Assembly: GCA_026214975.1 (NCBI GenBank)
Contig: CM047805.1
Location: 63,751,368 to 63,815,367, forward strand
Length of the DNA stretch: 64,000 nt
Source of the DNA: Gentiana macrophylla
Lineage: Eukaryota > Streptophyta > Magnoliopsida > Gentianales > Gentianaceae
Reading direction: 5' to 3'
Position 1 is the stretch's first letter. Each line of letters starts with the position of its first letter. Shown here piece by piece: positions 19,209 to 31,150 of the stretch. The notes beneath the pieces were generated by a model. It did not search any database. It was not told the origin of the DNA and was given only the letters and a program-made list of their open reading frames with translations. Both the position numbers and the translations under genes were made by a program.

Positions 19209-20944
19209 TGTTGGAAATAAAATTTATGTTTTGATGATAATTCATCTTATTTGTTAAAATGTTATCTGAACCCCATTGATGAAGTGCTGAAGCCAGCTGT
19301 TATAGTGGAAAGCTAAAAGATGTCTAGAACTGAATGTATAAGTTTTATTTGAGTCTGATATTTGTATAAGTTACATCAGACAAGCACTGTAATTGTTAGT
19401 GTTTCGTAAAATTGAAAACTGGAAATCAATTAGAAAACTGGAAATCATCAAGACAAGCAAACTGATTCAGAATACACCTACTTGAAACTGAAGAAGGTAA
19501 GTTCGCTAAGAGTTGCAGACTCAGTTGGCTTATCTAGAAGAATGAATAACCGAGGTTCAAACTCGGTTATAGAAGAATGAAGAAATCGAGGCTCAAACTC
19601 GTTATGAAGATTACAAGTCGAGATCAAAGTTGGACTTGAGTGCAAGATTGTGGTGACTGAATCGACTTTATGGATCTTGTATGAAGACCTAAGAATCATA
19701 AGGACAATGAATTCTTAGATGATAAATGTATCATGGTGTACTGATTAAATCAATTATAATCAGATGAAAAGCGGAGTATCCGATATTTGAAGAAGAGTAA
19801 AATCTCGATTAATGCTCCAAGTCGATTAGAAGCCGACAAATGAAAAACTCAAGATAAAACCGATCAGGAAACTCTATTTCATAAGTCAGCAATCCAACAA
19901 ACTGAAAGTACAATCGAACGTTGTAAAGAAAGCAATTTCATTGGATAAGTTACTGACACAGCAGGAACGGTCAGAAAATATAGCCGTTGATACAATTCAA
20001 ATCGAAGCCAGATGAACGTTGGACTTCACACTATAAATAGAAGACTTTGCACCAACAACAACATAGAACATAGCATATACAAGAATCAACAAGCAATCTG
20101 TGCTTTAGTCTACTCTATTTGAATTGCTATCATCTCTGAACTATAACAAGATCATATCTAGTATTTCTTCAAGTGTTCAAGCTACAAAGAATTTATCAAG
20201 AATTCAACACTCTGAAGAACCACAAACAAGAATCGACTTTTTGATTCTCAGCCCAACTTTGATTCTAACTCAAAGGTTTTAGACTGTGAAGCAAACCAAG
20301 AAGGTTTCGCCAAGGAGAGTTGTGACAAGCAGTCGGGTTGACTGTGTTTGTGGTGGTAGCTGGTGAAGAGGCAATCCTACCCTCTAAGGACCAGTGGTTC
20401 AAGCATTTGAAAATAGCAATTCTACCTGTTCTACAATTGTTTAGATAGTGAAGCTAGGGATTAGCCAAGGACTATTGTTTAGGACTTTTTGTAACAGTTC
20501 ACCTCAAGAAGTTCTAGTGGAATTTTCCTCCGCACCATTGAGGGAAGAGAGGGCGTCTGAGGATTACACCACCTGGAACCTCTATAACATCCGCCTTATT
20601 TACTTTACGCATTTACTTATCTATTTAGCATTTTCTTACAGCATTGTGATACTTGATTGTTATACATCTCACAGCCACAACTGACATTCACCAGAATTCA
20701 GTTCACAACACTCAGCTTTCACAACAGAATAACAAGATCAATAAAAAGGCTAGAATCATATCCGCTGCCGGTTGACTCAGTTTCAGCTTAAGTCAGTTTG
20801 ACTTAATCTCAGCTTTGTCAGCTCAACTCCACATAAGTTTTAACTGAACCTTAATCTATTTTAAATCTAGTTTTTGGTGACAAGTTTATTCACCCCCTCC
20901 CCCCCACCCTCTAAACTTGTGTCAGCCTTTCCAAGAGACCAACA
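19209..20944 (+). repeat. 3' LTR of copia-1 (1736 bp)
   Basis: TGTTGGAAATAAAATTT...CCAAGAGACCAACA. A TATA box TATAAATA lies at 20032-20039. Near the 3' end is a C-rich tract followed by CTCTAAACTTGTG. Same family as the copia-2 LTRs. Its right end abuts copia-3 gag at codon 2. Confidence 0.92.
20032..20039 (+). promoter_or_regulatory. Putative TATA box in the copia-1 LTR
   Basis: TATAAATA; homologous sites are 24353 (TATAAAAG) and 34531 in copia-2, and 47653 and 54747 in copia-4. The same place in each LTR supports a core promoter at the U3/R border. Confidence 0.6.
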
Positions 20945-21985
20945 GATAACAACCAGTATGCTAGAACTATGCTGATGTGTTCTCTAGATAGATTTGATGA
21001 ATATAAACGTCGAATGCAGGCTTACCTTGCTGCAACTCATGATGAAATGATGGATGTCTTGACAGATGGACCACTTGGAGATTGTCAAAGCGAGAATAAA
21101 TGGGAGATGAGACACAGTACATTGCCAAACCAAAAAGAGAATGGAATGCTGAAGATAGAAAGAGAGCAAACTTCAACAATATTGCTATTGAAATCATTTA
21201 TAGAACCTTGGATAGCAATATGTACATGAAGGTTAAAGATTGCAAAACAGCTAAAGAACTTTGGGACAAAATACAGTTGATCTGTGATGGCACTGATGAA
21301 ATCAAAAAGAATAAAATCAGGGTAACAAAGAAGAAGTTCCAAAAGTTTGAAATGAAACCCAATGAAACCATTGAACAATGCAATTCAATTGTTCAATGCA
21401 ATTCTGGATGAACTCACCCTGCTGAGTGTTGTTTACTCAAAAGAAGAAATCAACACAAAAATCTTGGAAGCTTTACCTTTCTGAGAGGATGGAAGATGAA
21501 GGTGTGACCATAGAAGAAATGAGAAGATCTGCATGAAGAGGATACATTCAAGTTATTCTCGAGATCTTAAGGCATATGAATTCAAAAAGAAGTTGTCACC
21601 TACTCTTGAAAAGGAAGAGCCAAAAACAACAAAGATTGGCCGCTTCACATCAAAAGAAGCATCGAAGCTCAAGATGACTTCTTGGATGAGATGCAAGAGC
21701 AGATTGCACTCTTGAGCAAGAATATCAGAATGATGAAAACTGGAAGAGGTTCTCCAAGGAATTTTACAAGGAAATCTAGTGACAAGAAGGAGGAATACAA
21801 GAAAGACAATGACTACTTGTGCTTTCGATGCAAGAAACCAGGACACTTCAAGCCCGAATGTCCTGAACTAAAGCAGAAAAAGGAACCAGATTATATTTGC
21901 TTCAACTGCAAAAATCCTGGACATTTTAGACTGATTGTCGGACTCATCAAGACCAAAAGTCAACAAAGAAGACTTGGCAAAAGGC
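20945..21985 (+). pseudogene. Copia-3 gag, capsid and nucleocapsid (frameshifted)
   Basis: Starts D-N-N-Q-Y-A-R, residue 2 onward of the copia-2 Gag, with copia-type Gag blocks DRFDEYKRRMQAYLAATHDE, NMYMKVKDCKTAKELWDKIQ and KMKPNETIE-like wording; several frameshifts occur (about 21080, 21390, 21530). 21682-21990 holds two CCHC knuckles, CFRCKKPGHFKPEC (complete) and CFNCKNPGHF (its last Cys is lost or shifted). Role: particle formation and RNA binding. Confidence 0.85.
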
Positions 21986-23250
21986 TATGATTCTTTGAAG
22001 ATGGATCTGGATATGAAGTGGAATCTGAAAAGGGAAATGAATCAGATGACACAGCATTGGTTGCTGATGTGGAGGACTATGCATTAATGGCTAATATGGA
22101 TGAAACATAGGAGGTATACAATCTTTTGTATCAATTAACACTCCGCTTTGGAAGTGATTGTGAATCAACACGTGGTTCAAATCCTAGAAACTCTTACAAT
22201 GAAGAAGCTTTGGATGCCATCCTTAATCAATCGAGGAAAATACAACAAGTTTATGAGATTGTGAATCTTGAAAAAGAAGCTCTTCAAGTAGAAGTTGAAA
22301 GATTGAATGCGTAATTAAGGTTTCTCAAAGGTAAAGAGAAAGATGTTGGACGAGAATCGGTATAAGCCTTACGAACATTCTGCAAGAGCTTCGAATCTCT
22401 TTGAACCATCTTGTTCCTCTACTGCATACAAATCTGGAAAGCCTTATGGTGATAGAACGGGGCTTGGATTTGGTACTCAACAATCTAACAAGAGTGGATC
22501 CAGTGGAGTCATCGAACCTAGTACCAGGATTGGTCCTAAGTTTGTACATGCACAAGATCCAACTCCCAAAAGGGTTCTTTGAGGCGATAAAGCCTCACGA
22601 GAATGCTTCAAAGAAGCAAAATCGAGAAGTCAAAGAAGTCAATGACTCCAAATAAAAGAATAAATCCAAATATAGGATTGCTTTGTGCCTTCTAGACCTC
22701 TCGATATGGACACTGCTACCAAGTCTCATTGGACCACAAAGAGGCAAGAACCAGAAACATTCCAAGGATAAGAATCCTAAACCCAAAAATGTTAATCATT
22801 CTAGGGATACTTATCTCAGGGGGAAAGGTAGACCGTTCCCTACTGATGATGATTGGAATATTCCTGCATCTAATGATAGAAACAGCAAGTGTAACCATGA
22901 TGCTAGGGTAAAACCTAAGCAATGGAATCAGCAAAGGACTCAGCAGAGGGCTTATACAATACCTCAGCAGACTCCATACTACAGGGCTGTTCCTAACAGA
23001 TAGCAGACTAATGGTTATGCCAATGCTTCTAACAACAAGAATCACTTCAAACAGCACTATAAACCAAAAGGCTAGGAACCATATGTGAATCCTACACAAC
23101 CAACTGTTAGAACTTATGGATGTGTAGAATACATGTATGAACCAAAGTATGACACTTTTAGGAGAAGGCCTTATGGAAACATCCCAGGGGTCGTGCTTAC
23201 CACTGACCATTATGGACCCAAACAGGTTTGGGTACCTAAAATGTATTAAC
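21986..23250 (+). pseudogene. Copia-3 gag C-terminal region, frameshifted
   Basis: Pieces visible: a coiled coil (ILNQSRKIQQVYEIVNLEKE, about 22210-22310), SGKPYGDRTGLGFG (about 22435-22475), LRGKGRPFPTDDDWN (about 22815-22860) and GPKQVWVPK (about 23214-23240). These four landmarks occur in the same order in copia-4 ORF A. The frame changes several times and stops occur. Confidence 0.75.
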
Positions 23251-23261
23251 TTTGTTTTGTA

Positions 23262-23526
23262 GGGTGTCTGGTACTTTGACAGTGGATGTTCCAGACATAT
23301 GACAAAGAATAAGCACTGTTTGTCTGATTTTGTGACAAAGGATGGTCCAAGGGTGAATTTTGGCAACAAAAATACACCAGGATATACAAGAGGATATGGC
23401 ACACTTGTAAGGAATGGACTTACAATAAAAAATGTTGCTTATGTGGAAGGACTGGACTACAACTTGCTGAGCACTGGACAATTCTGTGACATGGGATACA
23501 AGGTCACTTTTGACAAAAACAACTGT
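23262..23526 (+). CDS. Copia-3 protease region, N-terminal part
   Basis: Open frame with VWYFDSGCSRHMTK (catalytic Asp in DSG), then KDGPRVNFGNKNTPGYTRGY and YVEGLDYNLLSTGQFCDMGY. It is cut by the copia-2 insertion at 23526; the next codons continue at 35412 (CIVISERGDQ). Before the insertion this was an intact copia protease. Confidence 0.88.
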
Positions 23527-25242
23527 TGTTGGAAATAAAATTTATGTTTTGATGATAATTCATCTTATTTATTATAATGTTATCTTAACCCCATTGATGA
23601 AGTCTTTGAAGCTAATTTGTTATAGTGGAAAGCTAAAAGATGTCTAGAACTGAATGTATAAGTTTTATTAGAGTCTGATTTTTGTATAAGTTACATCAGA
23701 CAAGCACTGTAAATAATAGTGTGTCGTAACACTGAAAACTGGGAATCAATTAGAGAACTGGAAATCATCAAGACAAACAAACTGACTTGGAATACACCTA
23801 CTGAAGAAGGTAAATTCACTGAGAGTTACAGACTCGGTTGGCTTATCTAGAAGATGGAAGAACTGAGGGACACAGACTCAGTTATTGAAGAATGAAGAAC
23901 TGAGGGCACAAACTCAGTTATGAAGATTAAAAGTCGAGACTGTAAAGTTGGACTTCAGGCAAGATTGTGGTGACCTGAACTGACTTTATAGATCTTGTAT
24001 GAAGACCTAAGAATCATAAGGACAATGAATTCTTAGATGATAAATGTATCATGGTGTACTCTGATTAAGTCAATTATAATCGAGATAAAAGCGAGTCTCG
24101 ATTTTTGAAGAAGAATAAAATCTCAGTTAATGCTCCAAGTCAGTCAGGAAACTGACAGATGAAAAACTGGACAAGGAAACTCGGTTTTATAAGTCACCAT
24201 CCAACAAACTGAAAGTACAATCGAACGTTGTAAAGAAAGAAATTTCATTGGATGAATCATCGACACTGCGAGAACGGTCGAGAAAACATAACCGTTGCAA
24301 GATATACGTTGATACAATTCAAATCAAAGTCGATGAACATTGGACTTCACACTATAAAAGAAGACTTTGCACAAACAAAAGTAGAGAACATATACAAGAA
24401 TTAACAAGCAATTTGTGCACTCTATTTGAATTGTTATCATCTACGAACTACAACAAGATCATATCTAGTATTTCTTCAAGTGTTCAAAGCTACAAAGAAT
24501 TTATCAAGAATTCAACACTCTGAAGAACCACAAACAAGAATCAATTTATTGATTCTCAGCCCAACTTTGATTCTATTTCAAAGGTTTAGACTGTGAAGCA
24601 AACCGGGAATGTTTTGTCAAGGACAGGTGTGACAAGCAGTCGGGTAGACTGTGTTTGTGGTGGTAGCTGGTGAAGAGGCAATCCTACCCTCTAAGGACCA
24701 GTGGTCAAGCATTTGAAGAGCAGCAATTCTACATGTTCTACAATTGTTTAGATAGTGAAGCTAGGGATTAGCCAAGGACTATTGTTTAATTAGGACTTTT
24801 TGTAACAGTTCACCTCAAGAAGTTCTAGTGGAATTTTCCTCCGCACCACTGTGGGAAGAGAGGGCGACAGATTACACCACGGAACCTCTATAACATCCGC
24901 CTCATTTACTTTACGCATTTACTTATTTATTTAGTATTTAATTACAGCATTGTGATACTTGATTGTTATACATCTCACAGTCACAACTGACATTCACCAG
25001 AATTCAGTTCACAACACTCAGTTTTCATAAAAGAACAACAAGATCAATATAAAGGCTAAAATCATATCCGCTGCCGGTTGACTCAGTTTCAGCTTAAGTC
25101 AGTTTGATTTAATCTCAGCTTAGTCAGCTCAACTCCACACAAGTTTTATCTGAACCCTAATCTGTTTTAAATTCAATTTTTGGTGACAAGTTTATTCACC
25201 CACCCCCCCTAAACTTGTGTTAGCCTTTCCAAGGGACCAACA
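23527..25242 (+). repeat. 5' LTR of copia-2 (1716 bp)
   Basis: TGTTGGAAATAAAATTT...AGGGACCAACA. TATA-like TATAAAAG at 24353; the 3' LTR has TATAAATA there. A C-rich tract precedes CTAAACTTGTG near 25200. A small reading frame at 24248-24523 is not supported as a gene. Confidence 0.93.
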
Positions 25243-25244
25243 AT

Positions 25245-25256
25245 TGGTATCGGAGC
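25245..25256 (+). other. Primer binding site of copia-2 (initiator tRNA-Met)
   Basis: TGGTATCGGAGC two bases after the LTR; one base differs from the canonical TGGTATCAGAGC, as also in copia-4 (48609-48620). Confidence 0.88.
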
Positions 25257-25357
25257 AGTGTTTCTTTAACCAGATATCATTTGCTCGTTATCCTCTAGTT
25301 GTTCTTATTTGAAAGCAGAGTTTTAAATAATCTACTGTCAGTCTTCTCTCACTCACA

Positions 25358-26020
25358 ATGGATAACAATCAATATGCAAGACAAATGCTTATGTGCAACA
25401 TGGACAGGTTTGACGAATACAAACGTCGTATGCAGGCATTCCTAGCAGCTACTCATCATGAAATGATGGATGTACTCACTGATGGACCAATCCAGATCAC
25501 CTACATGCAAACTGAATGTGACAGACAAGTTCGTGTTCCAAAACCCAAATCTGAATGGACCAGTGATGATCGCAAGCGAAACAATCTCAACAATGTTGCC
25601 ATGGACTTTATCCTCAGAACCCTTGACAGCAACATGTACTTGAAGGTGAAAGATTGCACAACTGCCAAAGAAATGTGGGACAAACTTCAGTTAGTTTGTG
25701 AAGGAACAGACTCAATCAAGGAAAATAAGATTTCCGTTGCAAAGCAAAAGTTTGAGAATTTCAAGATGAAATCTGGAGAAACCATTGATCAAATGGAGAC
25801 AAGATTCAGTGCTATTATGGCTGAACTAGATCTACTCAAGATTGAATACTCAAAGAAAGTCATCAACACTAGAATATTGAAGGCATTGCCAATGTGCTGG
25901 AAAATGAAGGTCACTGCCATGGAAGAATCCAGGAGACTTGATGTAGTAGATTCATTCAAGATCTTTTCAGATCGAAAGCTTATGAATTCGATGAAGATTT
26001 CACAACCCAAATTGCAATAA
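25358..26020 (+). CDS. Copia-2 Gag, capsid part
   Basis: A 220-residue frame beginning MDNNQYARQMLMCNMDRFDE, with the copia-type Gag blocks LAATHHEMMDVLTDGP, NMYLKVKDCTTAKEMWDKLQ and KMKSGETIDQMETRF. The ATG at 25358 lies 100 bp after the PBS. Role: virus-like particle protein. The frame stops at 26020 before the zinc knuckles; the rest of gag is in shifted frames. The homologous start in copia-3 is where copia-1 inserted. Confidence 0.9.
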   Translation: MDNNQYARQMLMCNMDRFDEYKRRMQAFLAATHHEMMDVLTDGPIQITYMQTECDRQVRVPKPKSEWTSDDRKRNNLNNVAMDFILRTLDSNMYLKVKDCTTAKEMWDKLQLVCEGTDSIKENKISVAKQKFENFKMKSGETIDQMETRFSAIMAELDLLKIEYSKKVINTRILKALPMCWKMKVTAMEESRRLDVVDSFKIFSDRKLMNSMKISQPKLQ

Positions 26021-27545
26021 TCAAAGTTCGGAAGAACCAAAGACCACAAAGACTTTGCAAAGATCAAATGAGATTCAAGAAAACTCATCTAACAATATTC
26101 ATGAATTGGATGAAATGGAAGAACAAATGGCTCTAATGATGAACAGAATTTGAAGAATGAAGAGTGGACATCCAATCACTCAAAAGTTCATCAAAAGGAC
26201 TCGAGAAAAGAAAAGACGATGAATACCTCTGTTTCAACCTGCAAGAAACCAGAAACTATAAAGTGAATGTCAGAATCGGTCAAGAAGACACCACCAAGGG
26301 CAGTTGGTAGAAGAGCACTTCTTGCTTTGGAGATGAATCGGACTATGAAGTGATGCATGAAAGATTGTCGATGACACGGCTTTAATGGCACACATGGAAG
26401 ATCCAAATGAGGTATGTGAATCAAACTCTAAATACTCCTCATTTCAGATTTCCATGATGAATGCATGTTCTTCGATCATCTTGACTCCAATCCAAAAATC
26501 TAGAATTAGAAGAAACTCTTGATGAATTGATGAATCGGCTAGTAACCATACAAGTGGTTATGAATCAATCAAAGTGAAAAAGAAAGTCTAATTCTTGAAG
26601 TTGAAAGATTGAAGTATGAACTAAAAATGTTGAAACTGACTAAAACTGATAAAGGAAAGATTCAAAGATCGCCTATTGCATGCACAAGAAGACAAGAATC
26701 GAATCGTTTGCTCAATCAAGTTCAATTCATTGGATTCAAATCGGAAAGCCATATGGAGACAAATCGGGTTAGGATTTGATACACAGCAATCTTGAAGAAT
26801 GGAACTAGCAAAGCCACTGGTGAGTACCAAAGCGGTATTAAGTTTGTAGGTGAGCAAGTTCCACAAACCGAGAAAATTCTTTGAACCAAGAAAGCTTGAT
26901 ATCACACAGGATAAATCAGTTTTCTAAGAAGACAACTGTGTCTACCTACAAAACTAAATCAAATGGTAGACCAGCTATATTCAACAGGAACCGACACGGC
27001 AAATCAACTGCCAGATCCACAAAAACCAATGAAGTCAGGAACCAGAAAAATTACAATCAAAACAAATCCAAGAATGTCAATCATCCAAAGATTCACACAT
27101 TCAGGGGGAAAGGAAGGTTGTATCCCTCTGATGATGATTGGAATTTTACTGAATTTGTTATTAAAACTAATAATGACAATCATTCCAGACCGAAAACTTA
27201 TCACAAGTTTCAGTCCGAAACTCAGCAGAGGACTAATATCAGTTCTCAGCATAAGTCACAGTACAAAGGTCAATATAGACCTCAGTACAGAAGGAATGAT
27301 GGTTACCACTCCAGCTTTAATAACAAAAATCAACATGGAAACAAATTACAGTCAGAAGATCTGAGAAATCATATAAATAAGACACAATCCAAACATAGAT
27401 GCTATGGGAGTGTGGCTTACATATATGAAAACAAGTGCAACAATATCCGAAGAATTCCAAAAGGATATATTCCCAGAGTTGTCTGCGACAATCGACCTCA
27501 TGGACCCAAATCGAGTTGGGTACCTAAAAATTTTAATTTTCACTG
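26021..27545 (+). pseudogene. Copia-2 gag C-terminal region, frameshifted
   Basis: Remnants of a CCHC region (about 26215-26280; CFN.CKKPE-like, disrupted), and a tail with the FRGKGRLYPSDDDWNFTEF landmark in the frame 26881-27828, and CYGSVAYIYENKCNN. GPK-x2-WVPK is at about 27503-27530. 26941-26945 (TCTAC) is the intact counterpart of the Athila insertion point in copia-1. Confidence 0.75.
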
Positions 27546-28450
27546 CAGAGGATATATACGGCTTTTTGGTGGTTGCTGCTCTAGACATATGACAAGGAGC
27601 AAATCTTGCCTCGATAATTCGTTGAAAAGAATGGACCAAAAGTTAATTTTGGAAGTAAAGATAAACCAGGTTACACCGGAGGTTTGGCACCTTAATCGAG
27701 AAATGGACTCACAATCAAAATGTACCCTATGTAGAAGGACTACACTACAATCTACTCAAAGACAAGTCAATTTTGTGATATGGGATACAAAGTTACTTTT
27801 GATAAAGAATTTCGCGTTGTCATCGTGAATCGACTTATCAAGTTGTCCTAGCCGGAAGAAGGAAGGAAAACATGTATGTGGTAGATTGGACAACGACCGT
27901 CATTGAAACTTGTTTGCTTGTGCATACCAAATCGTAAATCGCTTGGCTATGGCACAAGAAACCGAGTCATCTCAACTTTGATGACATCAATACACTTGTT
28001 AAGAAGCAGCTAGTCATTGGACTACCAGAGATATCATATAAGAAGGATGACTTATGTGATGCGTGTCAACAGGAAAACAAACAAAGACAAGTTTCAAGAC
28101 TAAGTCTCAAAGATTCAACAAACGGACATCTAGAATTGATACATATGGACTTATTTGGACCTATTACACCAATCGATATCGGTGGAAAGAAGTATACATT
28201 GGTGGTAGTAGATGATTTTTCAAGATATACCTAGGTAATCTTTCTAACCAAGAAAAGTGAAACCAAGCAAAAACTCACAGAACTTCTTAAGAGACTTCGG
28301 AATCAGAAAGGAGTTTTAGTTGTAAAAATAAGATCTGATAAAGGAACTGAATTCCTCAACAAGTGTGATTATTGAATATTGTGAAGAAAATGGTGTTTTA
28401 CACCAACTTGTGCGCTACAGAACACCCCAACAAAATGGTATAATTGAAAG
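27546..28450 (+). pseudogene. Copia-2 protease and integrase, heavily frameshifted
   Basis: 27546-27840 matches copia-1 protease, but the DSG motif is altered (CCSRHMT survives; the DNA before it reads GGCTTTTTGGTGG against ACTTTGACAGTGG in copia-1). 27870-28440 matches integrase: LWHKKPSHLNFDDI and HMDLFGPI appear in changing frames. Many differences from copia-1 are CTG/CAG to CG-type, so the damage may be partly an artefact of the assembly. Confidence 0.7.
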
Positions 28451-28892
28451 AAGAAAAGCAAGCGCTCAAAGAAGGTGGAAGGACTATGATCCGTGAAGCT
28501 AAACTACCCGAAAGATATTGGGCGAATCAGAACACGAGCTTGTTACACTCGAGCAGAGCTCTCATGAACAAGAGACATGAAAAGACTCTTATGAAATTTG
28601 GAATGGAAGAAAACCAAATGTTTCATACTTTCACGTGTTTGGAAGCAAATGTTTCATACACAATAATGGAAAAGATCAACTTCATGTTTTTCAACCCAAA
28701 GCTGATGAAGGAATTTTCCTAGGATATTCAAGTGTTAGCAAAGCATTCAGAGTATTGAATAAAAGGACACTCAAGCATGAAGAGTCAATACATGTGGTAT
28801 TTGATGAACCAAATTTTCCTGGTGAAACAACTGAAGACCGACCAGAACCAGTTCCACAGTCTCGCGATTACCAATCACACGTAACTGTTTGA
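28444..28892 (+). pseudogene. Copia-2 integrase C-terminal region
   Basis: Two overlapping frames. 28444-28722 carries the KEGGRTMIREAKLPERYWAN segment after the catalytic Glu; 28635-28892 carries QPKADEGIFLGYSSVSKAF and LKHEESIHVVFDEPNFPG, the conserved C-terminal tail of copia integrase. A frameshift near 28690 separates them. Confidence 0.8.
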
Positions 28893-30375
28893 TTGATGTT
28901 GGAAGACTACAAATTTCAGAATGTTCAGATCAAGATCAGCCTCAGTTTCCAACTACTCAACAACTTGAACAACCTCAATCAGACTCAGTTCAAGAAACAG
29001 TTTTTGAAGAATCAGTTGAACAAAATACAAATCAGCTGATACAAACTCACACACATCAATGGATAAAAGATCATCCTGAAGAACAAGTTATTGGTGATAC
29101 TCAAGCTGGAGTTCGAACAAGACATCAACTAGATGCGATGATAGCATGCTTTCTATCTCAATCAGAACCTAAAGAACTTGAAGAAGCCTTGAAAGATCCA
29201 GACTGGATATTAGCTATGCAAGAAGAACTAAATGAATTTGAGAGAAATCAAGTATGGGAACTGGTAGATAAACCAGTTCATGTCAATATCATTGGAACCA
29301 AATGGGTTTTCAGAAATAAACTTGATGAAGATGGAAATGTCATTAGAAACAAAGCCAGACTAGTAGCCAAAGGATACTCTCAAGCAGAAGGCATAGATTT
29401 TGATGAAACTTACGCACCTGTCGCAAGACTAGAAGCAATCAGACTTTTTCTTGCTTATGCAGCTCACAAGAGATTCAAAGTTTATCAGATGGATGTTAAA
29501 AGTGCGTTTCTAAATGGAATTCTTGAAGAAGAAGTGTATGTTCAACAACCACCTGGATTTGAAATCAAGGATCAAACTGATAAAGTTTTCAGACTAAGGA
29601 AAGCTCTTTATGGACTTAAACAAGCACCAAGACCTTGGTATGAAACTCTATCTCCATTTTTAGTAGATAACGGATTTATCAAAGGAACAATCGACAAAAC
29701 ATTATTCAGATGAAGAATGGAGAAGATACTCTACTTGTTCAAATTTATGTTGATGATATCATCTTTGGATCAGAAAATGAACAGCTATGTGAGAAATTTG
29801 TAAGTTTGATGAAAAGAAAATTTCAAATGAGTATGATGGGAGAATTAAATTATTTCCTAGGATTGCAAGTTAAACAACTAACTGATGGAATCTTCATTCA
29901 TCAAACCAAATATACAAGAGAACTTATCAAAAATTTTGGTATGGAGAAATCTACTGGAATTTCTACACCAATGGGAACGAACATCAGATTAGATGAAGAT
30001 AAAGAAGGTAAAGATGTTGATCAAACACTCTACAGAAGGATGATTGGAAGCTTACTCTATCTTACAGCAAGTAGGCCAGACATATCTTTTACTGTCGGTG
30101 TTTGTGCAAGATTTCAGTCAAGACCAAAGGAAAGCCATCTCACAGTTGTGAAGAGAACTTTGAAATATCTAAAAGACACAGATGGAGTTGGTATTTGGTA
30201 TTCAAAAGAAGGAGAATTCAAGCTAATTTCTTACTCAGACTCAGATTATGCTGGATGCAAAGTGGACAGAAAAAGCACTTCAGGCACATGTCAGTTATTA
30301 GGAAATAGACTTGTGTCATGGTTTAGCAAGAAGCAAAACTTAATCTCAACTTCAACAGAGGAGGTGAATATATAG
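28889..30375 (+). CDS. Copia-2 reverse transcriptase with intact YVDD (one frameshift)
   Basis: 28889-29713 (274 residues) holds a Gln-rich linker, then [45 protein letters not shown] (catalytic Asp 202) and [14 protein letters not shown] 1-nt loss at about 29711 shifts into 29710-30375 (221 residues): [11 protein letters not shown] (29746-29757 codes YVDD), [31 protein letters not shown] and [16 protein letters not shown]. The two frames share an ATGA overlap. Apart from the shift, all catalytic residues I can check are present. Role: cDNA synthesis. Confidence 0.92.
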
Positions 30376-30657
30376 CAACTGGAAGTTGTTGTGCTCAAGT
30401 TTTATGGATCCAGACAACAATTAAGAGACTATGGGATAGAAGAAGGAACAATTCCCATAATGTGTGATAACACAAGTGCAATTGCAATTACTGATAATCC
30501 AGTTTTACATTCAAGAACAAAGCACATTGATGTTCGTCACCACTTTATAAGAGATCATGCAGAGAAGAATGATATAAAAGTTCTTTATGTACTCATCAAG
30601 ATCGGGCCATGGACATCTTCACTAAGCCTTTGGACAAAGAGAGATTTGCAAAATTAA
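30229..30657 (+). pseudogene. Copia-2 RNase H, frameshifted
   Basis: Begins [20 protein letters not shown] within the end of the RT frame, then [12 protein letters not shown]; after a shift near 30360 it continues in 30391-30657 with [20 protein letters not shown] and [15 protein letters not shown]. The [10 protein letters not shown] end is scrambled at about 30600-30650. Confidence 0.85.
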
Positions 30658-30702
30658 GAACTAAGTTGAGAATAATCAAAGTCGTTAAGCGGAGAGAGAT
30701 TC

Positions 30703-30760
30703 GTCAGGGGATTAATCGTGTTATGTTAGGTGCGCTCACTTATGATTAGTCATTGACATC
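30703..30760 (+). promoter_or_regulatory. Conserved non-coding block between pol and ORF2 (copia-2 copy)
   Basis: GGGGATTAATCGTG..TAGGTGCGCTCACTTA..GATTAGTCATTGACATC; counterpart of 14592-14650. No coding frame is shared between copies. Confidence 0.55.
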
Positions 30761-31150
30761 AACAATCTCAAAGCGGCAAATTGGAAAAATTTGACAAAAT
30801 CGAACAATTTGATAGAATCGATTATTTATAAAATCGACCTCAAGATCGGTTTTCATTTTATTCAAATTTGGTCAAAAGTTGATAAGATAGAATCAACAAA
30901 TGTTATATCGCATTAAATTGCCACGATTCTTTTTGTCGAGGACTTCGTGTGTACACCCTACGATTGTCGAGAAGCGATACATGTATCGGTTATCAAAACC
31001 ATCATGGAATTTGAAAAGTTGTACCATTCAACCGCGTAATATCCCACCTATTTATTCAATCTCTGTTCACACTATTTTTCTTTTTAAGAAAAACATACTC
31101 TTTTCAAACCTACCCTTCAAAATCAAATTTCTTTGTGTTCACACTCAAAC

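Larger units (their letters stand above)
10811..20944 (+). mobile_element. Copia-1: Sirevirus-type Ty1/copia element (3' part in window)
   Basis: Plus-strand order: gag tail, protease, integrase, RT, RNase H, a long ORF2, PPT and a 3' LTR ending ACCAACA. Integrase before RT defines copia; the post-pol ORF2 and the GPK-type motif before protease indicate the Sirevirus group. Its 5' LTR and first gag half lie left of the window because the Athila element (1-10810) is inserted in its gag. A gypsy solo LTR (14729-16319) is inserted after pol. At its right end the DNA continues GATAACAACCAG, the second codon onward of copia-3 gag, so the expected TSD is GATAA. Confidence 0.92.
20945..23526 (+). 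mobile_element. Copia-3, left segment (gag to protease), interrupted by copia-1 and copia-2
   Basis: Starts at gag codon 2 and runs to the middle of the protease/pre-integrase linker, where copia-2 is inserted (TSD ACTGT at 23522-23526). The element resumes at 35412 and ends with its 3' LTR at 43992. Its 5' LTR and gag start codon lie left of the window, beyond copia-1. It is the oldest of the nested copia elements here. Confidence 0.9.
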
